NCBI RefSeq assembly: GCF_003254665.1
Contig: NZ_QHGY01000002.1
Coordinates: 479,517-543,516, forward strand
Length of the DNA: 64,000 bases
Reading direction: 5' to 3'
From: Billgrantia lactosivorans
GTDB lineage: Bacteria; Pseudomonadota; Gammaproteobacteria; Pseudomonadales; Halomonadaceae
In this document: positions 44,599-54,907 of the stretch, one piece after another
Position numbering within the stretch: position 1 is the first letter of the stretch
How the letters are laid out: each line of letters opens with the position of its first letter
The notes under the pieces: generated by a model
The model's input: the letters and a program-made list of their open reading frames with translations, nothing else
Database searches by the model: none
What the model was told of the DNA's origin: nothing
Program-made: the position numbers and the translations under genes

Positions 44599-47429
44599 CA
44601 GGTGTTCTCCTTGCTGGGGCGCGGGGGGGCGTCGGTGAAGCTCGCGACGGGCTCCTTGGCCGGACGGTGCGGCGTGGTGACCTTGCCCAGGTTGGCCAGG
44701 ATCATCAGGGTGGCGCCCACCACGGCGAGGTAGACGCCGAGGTCGAAGAGCAGCGCCGTGGCCAGCTCGAACTTGCCCACCAGCGGCAGGCTGAAGTAGC
44801 CGAAGGCGGACGTCAGGAAGGGGTAGCCGAACAGCCAGCTGCCCAGCCCGGTCAGGGTGGCGATGCCGACCCCGGCGACGGCCACCGGCTGGTAGGGGAA
44901 GTCGAGCCGCTGCTGCGCCCACTCCACCCCGCGCGCCATGTAGAGCAGGATCAGCGCCACGGCGGTGATCAGCCCGGCGATGAAGCCGCCGCCGGGCAGG
45001 TTGTGGCCGCGCAGGAAGATGAAGGCCGAGACCAGCAGGGCCAGCGGCAGCAGCGCCATGGAGATGGAGGTGAGGATCGCCGGGTAGCGGTCCGGCGACC
45101 ACACGCGCCCCTCGCCGTCGCTGTGCGGCATGAACAGGCGCAGGCGATTGAGTAGCTTGAAGATGGCCAGCCCCGCCAGGGCCAGCACGGTGATCTCGCC
45201 CAGGGTATCGAAGCCGCGGAAGTCGACCAGAATGACGTTGACCACGTTGTGGCCGCCGCCGCCGGGAACGCTGTTGTCGACAAAGAAGCCGGAGATGGAG
45301 GCGTTGTCGCGGGTCAGCACGGCGTAGTTGAGGCTCGCCACTACCAGGCCGAGCGAACCGGCGAGCACGATGTCGCGCAGGCTGCGGCGGTTGGAAGACT
45401 CCGGCGGCGTCTTCTGTGGCAGGAAGAACAGCGCCAGCATCAGCAGGATCATGGTCACCACCTCCACCGAGAGCTGGGTCAGCGCCAGGTCGGGGGCGGA
45501 GAAGCGCGCGAAGGTCAGCGACACCACCAGCCCCACCACCGACAGCAGCAGCAGCGAGACCAGGCGGTAGCGATGCGTGACCGCCGTGCCGATGCCACCG
45601 AACAGCAGCAGGCCGGCGCCCAGCAGCAGGATGCCGTCGAGGGGCTGGTTGCCGTTGTCCCCGGTCAGGCCGGTCATTTCCGCGAGCCCCAGCGCGCCGG
45701 CGATCAGGGTGGCGAGCAGCAGCCAGGTCATGTAGCGCTGCAGCGAGGCGCCATCGAACCAGGCCAGGCCGGCTTCGGCGGCATCTGCCAGACGCTGCAG
45801 GGCGGCCTCGAACACCAGGCGGGCGTCGACCGGGCGGAAGCTGCGGGCGAAGCGCTGCAGGTCGGCATGGCGCCAGTAGGCGGCGGCCCCCGCGGCCAGC
45901 GCGATCAGGCTCATGATCAGCGGCAGGTTGACCCCGTGCCAGATCGCCAGGTGGAACTCGAGCGGCTCGCCCAGCGCGGCGCGTACGGCCGGGACGAGAA
46001 TGCCCTCGGCGAGTACCGGGACCAGCCCCACCGCCACGCAGATCACCACCAGCAACTCCACGGGGGCACGCATCAGGCGCGGCGGCTCGTGGGGCGCCTT
46101 CGGCGTCGACGCCCGGGGGCGCTTGAAGAAGACCGCATGGACCAGGCGCAGGGAGTAGGCGACCGAGAGAATGCCGCCCAGCGTGGCCAGCACCGGCAGC
46201 AGCCAACTGAGCCCGCCGAGCACCGGGGTGGCCAGGGTCTCGGTGAAGAACATCTCCTTGGAGAGGAAGCCGTTGAGCAGCGGCACGCCGGCCATGGCGG
46301 CCGCGGCCAGGGTGGTCAGCAGGGCGGTGACCGGCATGGCGCGGCGCAGCCCGCCCAACTGGCCGAGCTCACGGCTGCCGGTCTCGTGGTCGACGATGCC
46401 GGCACTCATGAACAGCGCCGCCTTGAAGGCGGCGTGGTTGAGGATATGGAACAGCGCGGCGAGCACGGCCATGGGGCTGCCGATCCCCAGCAGCATGGTG
46501 ATCAGGCCCAGGTGGCTGACGGTGGAGAAGGCCAGGATGCCCTTGAGGTCGGTCTTGAGCAGCGCGAACCAGGCACCGTAGAGCAGCGTGGCGGCCCCTA
46601 CCAGGGAGACCGTCACCGACCACAGCGCGCTGTCGGCGATGGCCGGGTGCAGCCGCGCCATCAGGAAGATACCCGCCTTGACCATGGTGGCGGAGTGCAG
46701 GTAGGCCGAGACCGGCGTCGGCGCGGCCATGGCGTGGGGCAGCCAGAACTGGAACGGGAACTGGGCCGACTTGGTGAACGCCCCCAGCAGCACCAGCACG
46801 AGCATGATCGGGTAGCGCGGGTCGGCGACGATGGCATCGCCGCTGGCGAGCACCCGGTCCATGGAGAAGCCGCCGGCCATGTCGCCCAGCAGCAGCAGGC
46901 CGGCGAGCAGGGCGAGGCCGCCGGCGCCGGTCACGGTCAGCGCCATGCGTGCGCCCTTGCGCGCCTCGCTCTGGTGGGACCAGTAGCCGATCAGCAGGAA
47001 CGAGGAGATGCTGGTCAGTTCCCAGTAGAGCCACAGCAGGATCAGGTTGTCCGCCATGACGATGCCGACCATGGAGGCCATGAACAGGATCAGGTAGGCG
47101 TAGAAGCGGCCGAAGGGCTCCTCGGGCGAAAGGTAGTAGTGCGCATAGAGCAGGATCAGCAGGCCGATGCCGAGGATCAGCAGGTTGAACAGCAGCGACA
47201 GCCCGTCCAGCCGGAAGGCCAGGTCGAGGCCCAGGGCGGGCAGCCACTCCAGGGAAAAACGCAGCGCTTCGTTCGCCGCCAGCTGTGGCCAGTGGGCCAG
47301 CGCCAGGATGAGGGCAAGGGCCGGTGGCACGGCAGTGGCCAGCGTGCAGAAGCGCCGGCCGCGGTGCGCGCTGAGCATGGGCACCAGCATGCCCAGCAGC
47401 GGTAGCAGGGGTATCCACAACAGTGTCAT
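44598..47429 (-). CDS. mrpA: Fused Mrp antiporter subunits A and B (group 2 type, operon 1)
   Basis: This 943-residue membrane protein joins MrpA and MrpB. The N-terminal NuoL-like part has Glu in [17 protein letters not shown] and Lys in [15 protein letters not shown]. The C-terminal MrpB domain has [17 protein letters not shown] near residue 810. A fused A/B with genes C-G defines group 2 Mrp operons (PhaAB type). The ATG giving [10 protein letters not shown] was chosen; 23 upstream residues look non-coding. The gene heads the minus-strand operon and faces the second mrp operon across 259 bases. Confidence 0.95.
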   Translation of the reverse strand: MTLLWIPLLPLLGMLVPMLSAHRGRRFCTLATAVPPALALILALAHWPQLAANEALRFSLEWLPALGLDLAFRLDGLSLLFNLLILGIGLLILLYAHYYLSPEEPFGRFYAYLILFMASMVGIVMADNLILLWLYWELTSISSFLLIGYWSHQSEARKGARMALTVTGAGGLALLAGLLLLGDMAGGFSMDRVLASGDAIVADPRYPIMLVLVLLGAFTKSAQFPFQFWLPHAMAAPTPVSAYLHSATMVKAGIFLMARLHPAIADSALWSVTVSLVGAATLLYGAWFALLKTDLKGILAFSTVSHLGLITMLLGIGSPMAVLAALFHILNHAAFKAALFMSAGIVDHETGSRELGQLGGLRRAMPVTALLTTLAAAAMAGVPLLNGFLSKEMFFTETLATPVLGGLSWLLPVLATLGGILSVAYSLRLVHAVFFKRPRASTPKAPHEPPRLMRAPVELLVVICVAVGLVPVLAEGILVPAVRAALGEPLEFHLAIWHGVNLPLIMSLIALAAGAAAYWRHADLQRFARSFRPVDARLVFEAALQRLADAAEAGLAWFDGASLQRYMTWLLLATLIAGALGLAEMTGLTGDNGNQPLDGILLLGAGLLLFGGIGTAVTHRYRLVSLLLLSVVGLVVSLTFARFSAPDLALTQLSVEVVTMILLMLALFFLPQKTPPESSNRRSLRDIVLAGSLGLVVASLNYAVLTRDNASISGFFVDNSVPGGGGHNVVNVILVDFRGFDTLGEITVLALAGLAIFKLLNRLRLFMPHSDGEGRVWSPDRYPAILTSISMALLPLALLVSAFIFLRGHNLPGGGFIAGLITAVALILLYMARGVEWAQQRLDFPYQPVAVAGVGIATLTGLGSWLFGYPFLTSAFGYFSLPLVGKFELATALLFDLGVYLAVVGATLMILANLGKVTTPHRPAKEPVASFTDAPPRPSKENT

Positions 47430-47688
47430 CGTTTGCTCATCCTGCGCGGTCCGTGAGGAGAGAGGGGCATAGTTTGCCTGCCGGACAGGAGGACGCAAGC
47501 ATCAAGCGTTTGTTTCCCGTCCCTGGGGCGATCGCCTCCTATCATGCCGCCTCCCGCCACGCCAACGCAAAGCGGTGCGTCTACCCTTCCTTGCCATTCA
47601 ATACCTTGTCTCTATAAAGTGGATGCGACGAGCTGATGGGAGCGATGCCTGGGCGTGGCTCCGTTCATTGACCGGGGGAGGGCGCCGT
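47430..47688. promoter_or_regulatory. Divergent control region between the two mrp operons
   Basis: The plus strand carries TTGCCA (47591-47596) and TATAAA (47613-47618) with 16-base spacing, a good promoter for operon 2. Near the middle lies the perfect palindrome GGCGATCGCC (47527-47536). On the minus strand TTGCGT and CATGAT with an 18-base gap are a weak candidate for operon 1. No gene is supported here. Confidence 0.6.
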
Positions 47689-50016
47689 ATGCAGCTGGCC
47701 GTGCTGGGTGGCTTCGTGATGGCGGGGATGGCCCCCCTGCTGCACCGCTGGTTCGGTGAACGAACGCCGCTGGTGATGGCGCTGCTCCCGGCCGCCCTGG
47801 CGGTGTGGCTGCTGGCGCGCTGGCCGGCCATCGCAGCGGGCGAGGTGCTGCTGCTCGAGTGGGCCTGGGTACCGGGGCTCGACATCACCCTGAGTTTCTA
47901 CCTGGATGGCCTGGCCTGGCTGTTCGCCATGCTGATCACGGTGATCGGCAGCCTGGTGCTGGTCTACACCGGCGATTACCTGCGCGGCCATCGCGACCTG
48001 CCGCGCTTTCTGGTCGTGCTCACCGCCTTCATGATGTCGATGCTCGGCCTGGTGCTGGCCGACAACCTGGTGACACTGTTCGTGTTCTGGGAGCTCACCA
48101 GCATCACCTCCTTCCTGCTGATCGGCTTCAACCATGGCGACCTGTCGGCGCGCCGGGCGGCGCAGCAGGGCCTCTACGTCACGGCCGGCGGCGGGCTGGC
48201 GCTGCTCGCCGGCTTCGTCATGCTGGCCATGGCCGGGGGCAGCTGGTCGCTGGCCGAGCTGACGGCCCGGGGCGATGCGCTGCGCGACCACGCCCTCTAC
48301 CTGCCGCTGCTGGCGTGCCTGCTGGTGGGCGCCTTCACCAAGTCGGCCCAGTTTCCGTTTCACTTCTGGCTGCCCAGCGCCATGGCCGCGCCGACGCCGG
48401 TCTCGGCGTACCTGCATTCGGCGACCATGGTCAAGGCGGGTGTCTACCTGCTGGCCCGGCTGCACCCGGCCCTCGGCGGCACCGACGCCTGGACCCTCAG
48501 CCTGTCGCTGGTGGGGGCCTTCACCATGCTCACCGGCGCCTTCCTGGCGATCCACCACACCAACATCAAGAAGCTGCTGGCCTACTCGACGGTCATGGCG
48601 CTGGGCACCCTGACCATGCTGCTGGGGCTCGGCACCCCGGGGGCGCTGGTGGCCTTCGTCGCCTTCCTGCTGGCGCACTCGCTGTACAAGGGCGCGCTGT
48701 TCATGGTCGCCGGTATCCTCGACCACGAGACCGGCACCAAGGACGTCACCCACATGGGCGGGCTGCGCCGCGTGATGCCGCGCACCGCCATGGTTGCCGC
48801 CGTTGCCGCGCTGTCGCTCGCGGGAATGCCGCCGCTGCTGGGGTTCGTCGGCAAGGAGCTGATGCTCGAATCGGCGCTGGGCGCCGAACACTATCGCCTG
48901 CCGGTCGTCGTGCTGGCGTTCGTGGCGTCCTTCCTGACCCTGGCGGTGGCGGCCATCGTCGCCCTGCGGCCGTTCTTCGGCACCCTCCGGCGTACCCCGC
49001 GCACGCCCCACGAGGCCCCGCCGGGCATGCTCGCGGGGCCGGCCCTGCTGGCCGCGCTGTCGCTGCTGCTCGGCCTGGCGCCGGGGCGGCTCGACGACCT
49101 GGTGATGGCGACGGTGGCGGGGCTCGGTGCCGTCGATCACGAGGTGCACCTGTCGCTCTGGCACGGCATCAACCTGCCGCTGCTGCTGTCGTTGGCCAGC
49201 CTGGTGCTGGGGCTGGCGGTGTGGCACCGCTGGGATCGCCTGCGAGCCCGTCTGGCCCGCCTCAGGCCGCTCATGGCGCGAGGGCCCGAAGCCGGCTACG
49301 AGGCGCTGATGGCGGGCATGGTGGCAGGCGCCGAGTGGCAGACCCGCATGCTGCAGAACGGCCATATCCGCAACTACCTGGTCGTGACGCTGCTGACGCT
49401 GCTCGGGCTGGTCGGCCACGCGCTGTTCTTCCGCCATGCGCCGAGCCTCGACGTGCCCGTCGAGGCCTACCTGCACGAGGCCGTGGTTGCCGGCCTGATG
49501 GTGGCCGGGGCGGTGGCCGCCTGCGTGATGCGCTCGCGCCTGGCGGCGGTCGCCGCGGTGGGCATCATGGGCTTCTCCATCGCCCTGGTGTTCGTCCTGT
49601 TCAGCGCCCCGGACCTGGCCATCACCCAACTGCTGGTCGAGACCCTGACGGTGATCCTGCTGGTGCTGGTACTGTTCCGGCTGCCGCGCTTCGCCACCCT
49701 GTCGACGCCCACCGAGCGCGCCCGCGACGTCGTCGTGGCGGGGCTGAGCGGGCTGATGATCACGCTGCTGATGCTCTCAGTGCTGGCCGGCGAGCGGCTG
49801 CCGCGCATCTCCGACTACCTGATCGCCAACAGCCAGCCGCAGGGCCACGGCCACAACATCGTCAACGTCATCCTCGTCGACTTCCGCGCCCTGGATACCC
49901 TGGGCGAGATGTTCGTGCTGGCGCTGGCGGCCATCGGCGTGCTGGCCATGCTGCGCTTCCACGCCGGCGATCACGAGGTTGGGCGCAGCTTGCCGCGGGA
50001 GCATGACGATGGTTAG
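47689..50016 (+). CDS. mrpA: Mrp antiporter subunit A (group 1 type, operon 2)
   Basis: This 775-residue NuoL-like membrane protein has Glu in FWELTSITSFLLIGF and Lys in [19 protein letters not shown]. It ends with an MbhD/E-like region ([19 protein letters not shown]). It lacks the MrpB domain, which is encoded separately by the next gene, so the operon is group 1. I chose the ATG giving MQLAVLGGF, with GGAGG 7 bases upstream, rather than two earlier in-frame ATGs. It overlaps mrpB by eight bases. Confidence 0.95.
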   Translation: MQLAVLGGFVMAGMAPLLHRWFGERTPLVMALLPAALAVWLLARWPAIAAGEVLLLEWAWVPGLDITLSFYLDGLAWLFAMLITVIGSLVLVYTGDYLRGHRDLPRFLVVLTAFMMSMLGLVLADNLVTLFVFWELTSITSFLLIGFNHGDLSARRAAQQGLYVTAGGGLALLAGFVMLAMAGGSWSLAELTARGDALRDHALYLPLLACLLVGAFTKSAQFPFHFWLPSAMAAPTPVSAYLHSATMVKAGVYLLARLHPALGGTDAWTLSLSLVGAFTMLTGAFLAIHHTNIKKLLAYSTVMALGTLTMLLGLGTPGALVAFVAFLLAHSLYKGALFMVAGILDHETGTKDVTHMGGLRRVMPRTAMVAAVAALSLAGMPPLLGFVGKELMLESALGAEHYRLPVVVLAFVASFLTLAVAAIVALRPFFGTLRRTPRTPHEAPPGMLAGPALLAALSLLLGLAPGRLDDLVMATVAGLGAVDHEVHLSLWHGINLPLLLSLASLVLGLAVWHRWDRLRARLARLRPLMARGPEAGYEALMAGMVAGAEWQTRMLQNGHIRNYLVVTLLTLLGLVGHALFFRHAPSLDVPVEAYLHEAVVAGLMVAGAVAACVMRSRLAAVAAVGIMGFSIALVFVLFSAPDLAITQLLVETLTVILLVLVLFRLPRFATLSTPTERARDVVVAGLSGLMITLLMLSVLAGERLPRISDYLIANSQPQGHGHNIVNVILVDFRALDTLGEMFVLALAAIGVLAMLRFHAGDHEVGRSLPREHDDG

Positions 50017-50440
50017 ATCCGGTACCCTGATCCTCAGCGTGGCGGCCCGCCTGCTGCTGCCGTTGCAGCTGCTGTTCTCGCTGTTCCTGCTGCTGCGCGG
50101 CCACGACGAGCCGGGTGGCGGTTTCATTGCCGGGCTGGTGGCGTCCGGTGCCTTCGCGCTCTATCTCTTCGCCTACGGCGGGCGGGCCATGCATGCCATG
50201 CTCAAGGTCTCGCCGCGCGACCTGATCGGCTTCGGGCTCACCCTCGGCGTGCTCTCGACCCTGCCGGCCCTGTGGCAGGGAGAGCCGTTCTTCACCGCCC
50301 AGTGGTGGACGATCCCGCTGCTCGACTTCAAGGCCTCGACGCCGCTGCTGTTCGACGTCGGGGTCTATCTCGTGGTGCTCGGCTCCGTGCTGACCGCGAT
50401 CACCGCCCTGGTGGACACCGACAGGGAAGACGATGCCTGA
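50009..50440 (+). CDS. mrpB: Mrp antiporter subunit B (operon 2)
   Basis: This 143-residue protein has four helices and the MrpB motif [23 protein letters not shown] lies 7 bases before the ATG at 50009; an ATG two codons earlier is too close to the site. Overlap with mrpA implies coupling. Confidence 0.93.
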   Translation: MVRSGTLILSVAARLLLPLQLLFSLFLLLRGHDEPGGGFIAGLVASGAFALYLFAYGGRAMHAMLKVSPRDLIGFGLTLGVLSTLPALWQGEPFFTAQWWTIPLLDFKASTPLLFDVGVYLVVLGSVLTAITALVDTDREDDA

Positions 50441-50455
50441 CAACGAGGAGGCGCC

Positions 50456-50803
50456 ATGGAACCCCTGCTAGCCGTTGCCATCGGCATCCTGTTTGCCGCG
50501 GCCATCTACATGATGCTGCGCCGCTCCATCGTCAAGCTGGTGATCGGCCTGATGCTGCTCTCCAATGCCGCCAACCTGCTGATCTTCGTCTCCGCGGGCC
50601 TGACCCGCGGCGGGCCGCCGCTGGTGCCGCAGGGCCTGGCCGCGCCGCAGGGGGCGGTGGCCGATCCGCTGCCCCAGGCGCTGGTGCTCACCGCCATCGT
50701 GATCGCCTTCGGCGTGCTGTCGTTCGCCGTGGTGCTGGTGCGCCGCGCCTGGGAGATCGTGCGCGCCGACGACCTCGACCGGATGAGGGATACCGACACG
50801 TGA
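50456..50803 (+). CDS. mrpC: Mrp antiporter subunit C (operon 2)
   Basis: This 115-residue NuoK-like protein contains [24 protein letters not shown] precedes the ATG. It overlaps the mrpD GTG by four bases. Confidence 0.95.
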   Translation: MEPLLAVAIGILFAAAIYMMLRRSIVKLVIGLMLLSNAANLLIFVSAGLTRGGPPLVPQGLAAPQGAVADPLPQALVLTAIVIAFGVLSFAVVLVRRAWEIVRADDLDRMRDTDT

Positions 50804-52317
50804 ACCTCCAGATCGCGCTGCCCATCCTGATCCCGCTGCTGTCGGGAGCCGTGTCGCTGCTGTTCTGGCGCTCGCGGCTGATGCAGCGGGTGATCGCCGT
50901 GGCCGGCACCGCGCTGCTGCTGGTCGCCAGCGTGTGGCTGCTGGCATCGGTCAGCCGCACGGGCATCCTGGTGCTGCAGGTGGGCGACTGGCCGGCCCCC
51001 TTCGGCATCAGCCTGGTGGCCGATCTGCTCGGCGCGATCATGGTGGTGCTGACCGGCATCATCGGCTTCGCCGTGGCGCTCTACTCGCTGGCCACCACCG
51101 GCCGCGGCCACGAGGCCTACGGCTACTTTCCGCTGATGCACCTGCTGCTGGCCGGGGTGGCGGGCGCCTTCCTCACCGGCGACATCTTCAATCTCTACGT
51201 CTGGTTCGAGGTGATGCTGGTGGCCTCCTTCGCGCTGCTGATACTCGGCAGCGAGAAGGCGCAGATGGAGGGAGCGATCAAGTACGTCACCCTCAACCTG
51301 CTGTCGTCGGTGATCTTCCTGGTGGCCGTGGGGCTGCTCTACGGCATGGTCGGCACGCTCAACATGGCCGATATCGCCCGGCGCCTGGCGAGCCTGGAGG
51401 ACACCGGGATGGCCGACGTGCTGGCGATGATGTTCATGGTCGCCTTCGGCATCAAGGCCGCTGCCTTCCCGCTGTTCTTCTGGCTGCCGGCCTCCTACCA
51501 CACGCCGCCGGTGGCGGTGTCGGCGCTGTTCGCCGGGTTGCTGACCAAGGTCGGCGTCTACGCGCTGTTCCGGGTGTTCACGCTGATCTTCCACCACAGC
51601 CCGGGCTACACCCATGAGATCCTGCTGTGGGGGGCGGGGCTCACCATGCTCTCGGGGGTGCTGGGAGCGGCGGCCCAGTTCGAGTTCCGTCGCATCCTGT
51701 CGTTCCACATCGTCAGCCAGATCGGCTACATGATCCTGGGCCTGGCGCTGTTCACGCCGCTCGCCATCGTCGGCGGCGTGTTCTACATCGTCCACCACAT
51801 CCTGGTGAAGACCAACCTGTTCCTGGTCAGCGGCATCGTCCATCGCCTGCAGGGCAGCTACCGCCTCAAGCGCCTGGGCGGGCTCTATCGCAGCCACCCG
51901 TGGCTCGCCGTGCTGTTCCTGATCCCGGCGCTGTCGCTGGCCGGCATGCCGCCGCTGTCGGGCTTCTTCGCCAAGTTCATCGTGATCCGCGCCGGCATCG
52001 AGGCCGAAGCCTACGGCGTCACCGCCATCGCCCTGCTGGTGGGGCTGCTCACGCTCTACTCGATGATCAAGATCTGGTCCGAAGTGTTCTGGAAGACGGC
52101 GCCCGAGGGCGACGAGACCGAGGCCCGGCCGGCGGTCGGTCAGCGCGAGCTGTGGCTGATGTCGTTGCCGGCGGTGGGCCTGGCGCTGTGCACGCTGTTC
52201 ATCGGGCTGAATGCCGGGCCCCTGTATGCCCTGGCCGAGGCCTCGGCGGGAGAGCTGCTCGCGCCCGAGCGCTACATCGAGGCGGTGCTCGGCCCGCTGG
52301 GGGAGGAGGCGCCATGA
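50800..52317 (+). CDS. mrpD: Mrp antiporter subunit D (operon 2)
   Basis: This 505-residue protein shares the MrpD core with operon 1: Glu in [14 protein letters not shown] and Lys in [15 protein letters not shown] and [11 protein letters not shown]. Translation starts at a GTG overlapping the mrpC stop (GTGA) and ends overlapping mrpE. Differences from operon 1 are spread through the protein, so this is an old paralogue and not a recent duplicate. Confidence 0.95.
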   Translation: MNLQIALPILIPLLSGAVSLLFWRSRLMQRVIAVAGTALLLVASVWLLASVSRTGILVLQVGDWPAPFGISLVADLLGAIMVVLTGIIGFAVALYSLATTGRGHEAYGYFPLMHLLLAGVAGAFLTGDIFNLYVWFEVMLVASFALLILGSEKAQMEGAIKYVTLNLLSSVIFLVAVGLLYGMVGTLNMADIARRLASLEDTGMADVLAMMFMVAFGIKAAAFPLFFWLPASYHTPPVAVSALFAGLLTKVGVYALFRVFTLIFHHSPGYTHEILLWGAGLTMLSGVLGAAAQFEFRRILSFHIVSQIGYMILGLALFTPLAIVGGVFYIVHHILVKTNLFLVSGIVHRLQGSYRLKRLGGLYRSHPWLAVLFLIPALSLAGMPPLSGFFAKFIVIRAGIEAEAYGVTAIALLVGLLTLYSMIKIWSEVFWKTAPEGDETEARPAVGQRELWLMSLPAVGLALCTLFIGLNAGPLYALAEASAGELLAPERYIEAVLGPLGEEAP

Positions 52318-52787
52318 TCGGGGCCACCTGGAACCTGCTGCTGGGCGTCGCCTGGGTCGTGCTGACCGGCGACTTCAGCGGGCGCAACCTGCTCGCCGGC
52401 CTGGCCTTCGGCTACCTGGTGCTGGCGCTGATCCAGCCCCAGGTGCCGGCGCTGACGGGATACGCCCAGCGCCTGCCGCGGCTGATCCGCTTCGTGGGCT
52501 TCTTCTTCAAGGAGCTGCTGCTGGCCAACCTCAAGGTCGCCTTCGACGTCGTCACGCCACCCTGGTACATGAGGCCCGGCGTGATCGCCATGCCGCTCAA
52601 GGCGCGCAGCGAGTTCGAGATCGCGCTGGTCGCCAACCTGATCTCGCTGACCCCGGGGACCCTGAGCCTGGACGTCTCCGACGACCGCCGGGTCCTCTAC
52701 ATCCACGCCATGTTCCTCGACGACGAGGCCGAGCTGCGCCGCAACCTGGCGGAGCTGGAGCGCCGCGCGCTGGAACTGTTCCACTAG
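52314..52787 (+). CDS. mrpE: Mrp antiporter subunit E (operon 2)
   Basis: This 157-residue protein has N-terminal helices and the MrpE core [21 protein letters not shown] precedes the ATG, which overlaps the mrpD stop. Confidence 0.94.
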   Translation: MIGATWNLLLGVAWVVLTGDFSGRNLLAGLAFGYLVLALIQPQVPALTGYAQRLPRLIRFVGFFFKELLLANLKVAFDVVTPPWYMRPGVIAMPLKARSEFEIALVANLISLTPGTLSLDVSDDRRVLYIHAMFLDDEAELRRNLAELERRALELFH

Positions 52788-52802
52788 CCGAGGAGGCGAA
52801 CC

Positions 52803-53072
52803 GTGTCGACCGTGATCCTGTCGAGCCTGGTAATCATGAGCCTGGCGCTGTGCCTGGCCTTCGTGCGCCTCTACCGCGGCCCCAGCCTGCCGGATCGGGT
52901 GGTGGCGCTGGAGCTCTTCTCCTCGGTGATCGTCGGCATCATCGGGGTGGTGGCGATCGCCACCGACGTGCCGAGCCTGCTGGACGTGGCCATCGTCATG
53001 GCGCTGATGGCGTTCATGGCGGCCATCGGCTTCGCCCGATTCCTGGAACGCGGAGGGCCGCGCGATGATTGA
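52803..53072 (+). CDS. mrpF: Mrp antiporter subunit F (operon 2)
   Basis: This 89-residue protein has three helices and VRLYRGPSLPDRVVALELF, the MrpF core. The start is GTG with GAGGAGG upstream. It overlaps mrpG by eight bases. Confidence 0.94.
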   Translation: MSTVILSSLVIMSLALCLAFVRLYRGPSLPDRVVALELFSSVIVGIIGVVAIATDVPSLLDVAIVMALMAFMAAIGFARFLERGGPRDD

Positions 53073-53469
53073 GATCCTCAAGGGCGGCCTGCTGCTGGTC
53101 GGGGCCATCTTCATGTTCCTCGCCGCGCTCGGCCTGGTGCGCCTGCCCGACCTGCTGACGCGCATGCATGCCACCACCAAGGCGGCCACGCTCGGGGCGT
53201 CGCTGATCATGCTGGCGGTGGCGCTGCACTTCGGCGAGGTGGCGGTGGTGGCGAGGGCGCTGGGGGTGATCCTGTTCATCATGATGACGGCGCCGGTCGC
53301 GGCCCACGTGATCGGGCGTGCCGGCTACTTCGTCGGCTCCAGGCTGTGGCATGGCACGGTCAAGGACGAGCTGCGCCCCAACTACGATCCGCTCACCCAT
53401 GAGCTCAAGAGCGGCATGGAAACGGATGCCAACGCCGTGCACCAGCCTCGCGAGAACGATCCCAGGTGA
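53065..53469 (+). CDS. mrpG: Mrp antiporter subunit G (operon 2)
   Basis: This 134-residue protein has three helices and ALGLVRLPDLLTRMHATTKAATLG, the MrpG core. The hydrophilic tail after residue 95 is longer than the core needs. It ends the seven-gene operon; no clear terminator follows before the transglycosylase gene. Confidence 0.94.
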   Translation: MIEILKGGLLLVGAIFMFLAALGLVRLPDLLTRMHATTKAATLGASLIMLAVALHFGEVAVVARALGVILFIMMTAPVAAHVIGRAGYFVGSRLWHGTVKDELRPNYDPLTHELKSGMETDANAVHQPRENDPR

Positions 53470-53589
53470 GCCTGGCGGGACGGAACGGGAGCGTTACACA
53501 ATACGACGATTCCCTGGCCCTGCAGGGCTGGCCTGTCGGCCGCTTCTGGGCGATGATCGATGGCCATCGAAGTAAAGGAATACGCCCTC

Positions 53590-54861
53590 ATGATGCGTCC
53601 ACTGTTCCCTGCTGCACTGCTATTGTTCCTGGCCGGCTGCCAGTCCGCCCCGGTCGCCGACGTGGCGGCCGACGACCGCCAGCCCGAGGCCACCTCGAGC
53701 GAGGCAGCGACACCCGAGCTGGCCCCCAGCGAGGCCGAGCGTCCCCCCCAGGACTTCCAGGCCTGGCTGCGCGACTTTCGCCGTCAGGCCCGCGGCGAGG
53801 GGGTCGGGGACGCGACCCTGGCGCGTGCGCTGGATGACGTTCGCTATCGCCCCCGCGTGATCGAGCTCGACCGCTCGCAGCCCGAATTCGTGCGTCCCAT
53901 CTGGCAATACCTGGACAGTGCCGTCTCCTCGACTCGGGTCAGCGAAGGGCGAGACCGGCTCGACGAGCATCGCGAGACCGCCCGGCGAATGGAGCAGCGC
54001 TACGAGGTTCCGGCCGAGGTCGTGGTGGCGATCTGGGGCATCGAGAGCAACTACGGTGGCAACTTCGGCGACTTCTCCACGGTGGAGGCGCTGGCGACCC
54101 TGGCTTTCGACGGGCGCCGGCGCGACTTCGCCCGCGGTGAACTGCTGGCCGCGCTGCGCATCCTCGACGCCGGCGACATTACCCCGGAGCGCATGATCGG
54201 CTCCTGGGCCGGCGCCATGGGCCACACCCAGTTCATTCCCTCCAGCTTCGAGACCTACGCGGTGGATGGCGACGGCGATGGGCGGCGCGACATCTGGGGC
54301 AGCATCCCCGATGTCATGGCCTCCACCGCCAACTACCTGGCGCGGGCCGGCTGGCAGCCCGGCCAGCCCTGGGGGACGGAGGTGCGCCTGCCCGATGGCT
54401 TCGACTACGCCCAGACCGAGCTCTCCACTCGGCGCTCGAGCCGCGAGTGGGCGGAGCAGGGCGTGAGGGCGGTCGATGGCGGCAGCCTGCCCGACTTCGA
54501 CGAGGCTTCGGTGATCGCCCCGGCGGGCGCCCGGGGACCGGCTTTCCTGGTGGGGCCCAACTATCGCGCCATCCTGCGCTACAACAACGCCACCAGCTAT
54601 GCCCTGGCGGTGGGCACCCTGGCCGACAGGATCGCCGGTCGCGAGGGCGTGCGGGCGGAGTGGCCGCGCGACGTGCAGCCGCTGTCGCGCAGCCAGGTGC
54701 GCGACCTGCAGCAGGCCCTGAACGCGCGCGGCTTCGATGTCGGCGACCCGGATGGCGTCATGGGGCCGAACACGCGGCGCGGCCTGCGCCAGTATCAGCG
54801 CAGCATCGGCGTCACCCCGGACGGCTTTGCCACGGTGAGCCTGCTGGAGCGGCTGCAATGA
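53590..54861 (+). CDS. MltB-type lytic murein transglycosylase with peptidoglycan-binding domain
   Basis: This 423-residue lipoprotein has a signal with lipobox FLAGC. The SLT_2 catalytic domain has Glu in WGIESNYGGNFGDF, and GAMGHTQFIPSSF is diagnostic. A C-terminal PG_binding_1 domain follows (QALNARGFDVGDPDGVMGPNTRRGL). It cleaves peptidoglycan to anhydro-muropeptides, feeding the recycling pathway that includes AmgK and MurU encoded later. The stretch between residues 25 and 55 is an acidic linker. The start is the first of two adjacent ATGs, with AAAGGA upstream. Confidence 0.93.
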   Translation: MMRPLFPAALLLFLAGCQSAPVADVAADDRQPEATSSEAATPELAPSEAERPPQDFQAWLRDFRRQARGEGVGDATLARALDDVRYRPRVIELDRSQPEFVRPIWQYLDSAVSSTRVSEGRDRLDEHRETARRMEQRYEVPAEVVVAIWGIESNYGGNFGDFSTVEALATLAFDGRRRDFARGELLAALRILDAGDITPERMIGSWAGAMGHTQFIPSSFETYAVDGDGDGRRDIWGSIPDVMASTANYLARAGWQPGQPWGTEVRLPDGFDYAQTELSTRRSSREWAEQGVRAVDGGSLPDFDEASVIAPAGARGPAFLVGPNYRAILRYNNATSYALAVGTLADRIAGREGVRAEWPRDVQPLSRSQVRDLQQALNARGFDVGDPDGVMGPNTRRGLRQYQRSIGVTPDGFATVSLLERLQ

Positions 54862-54907
54862 GTTCCTGGCCGCGACCGGGCCCGCAGAGAGCCCGGCAAC
54901 GGAAAGA

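Noticed and set aside
45249..47405. Long plus-strand frame opposite mrpA of operon 1 (718 codons)
   Set aside because: Antisense shadow rich in Gln, Gly and His; the minus strand encodes a full membrane protein.
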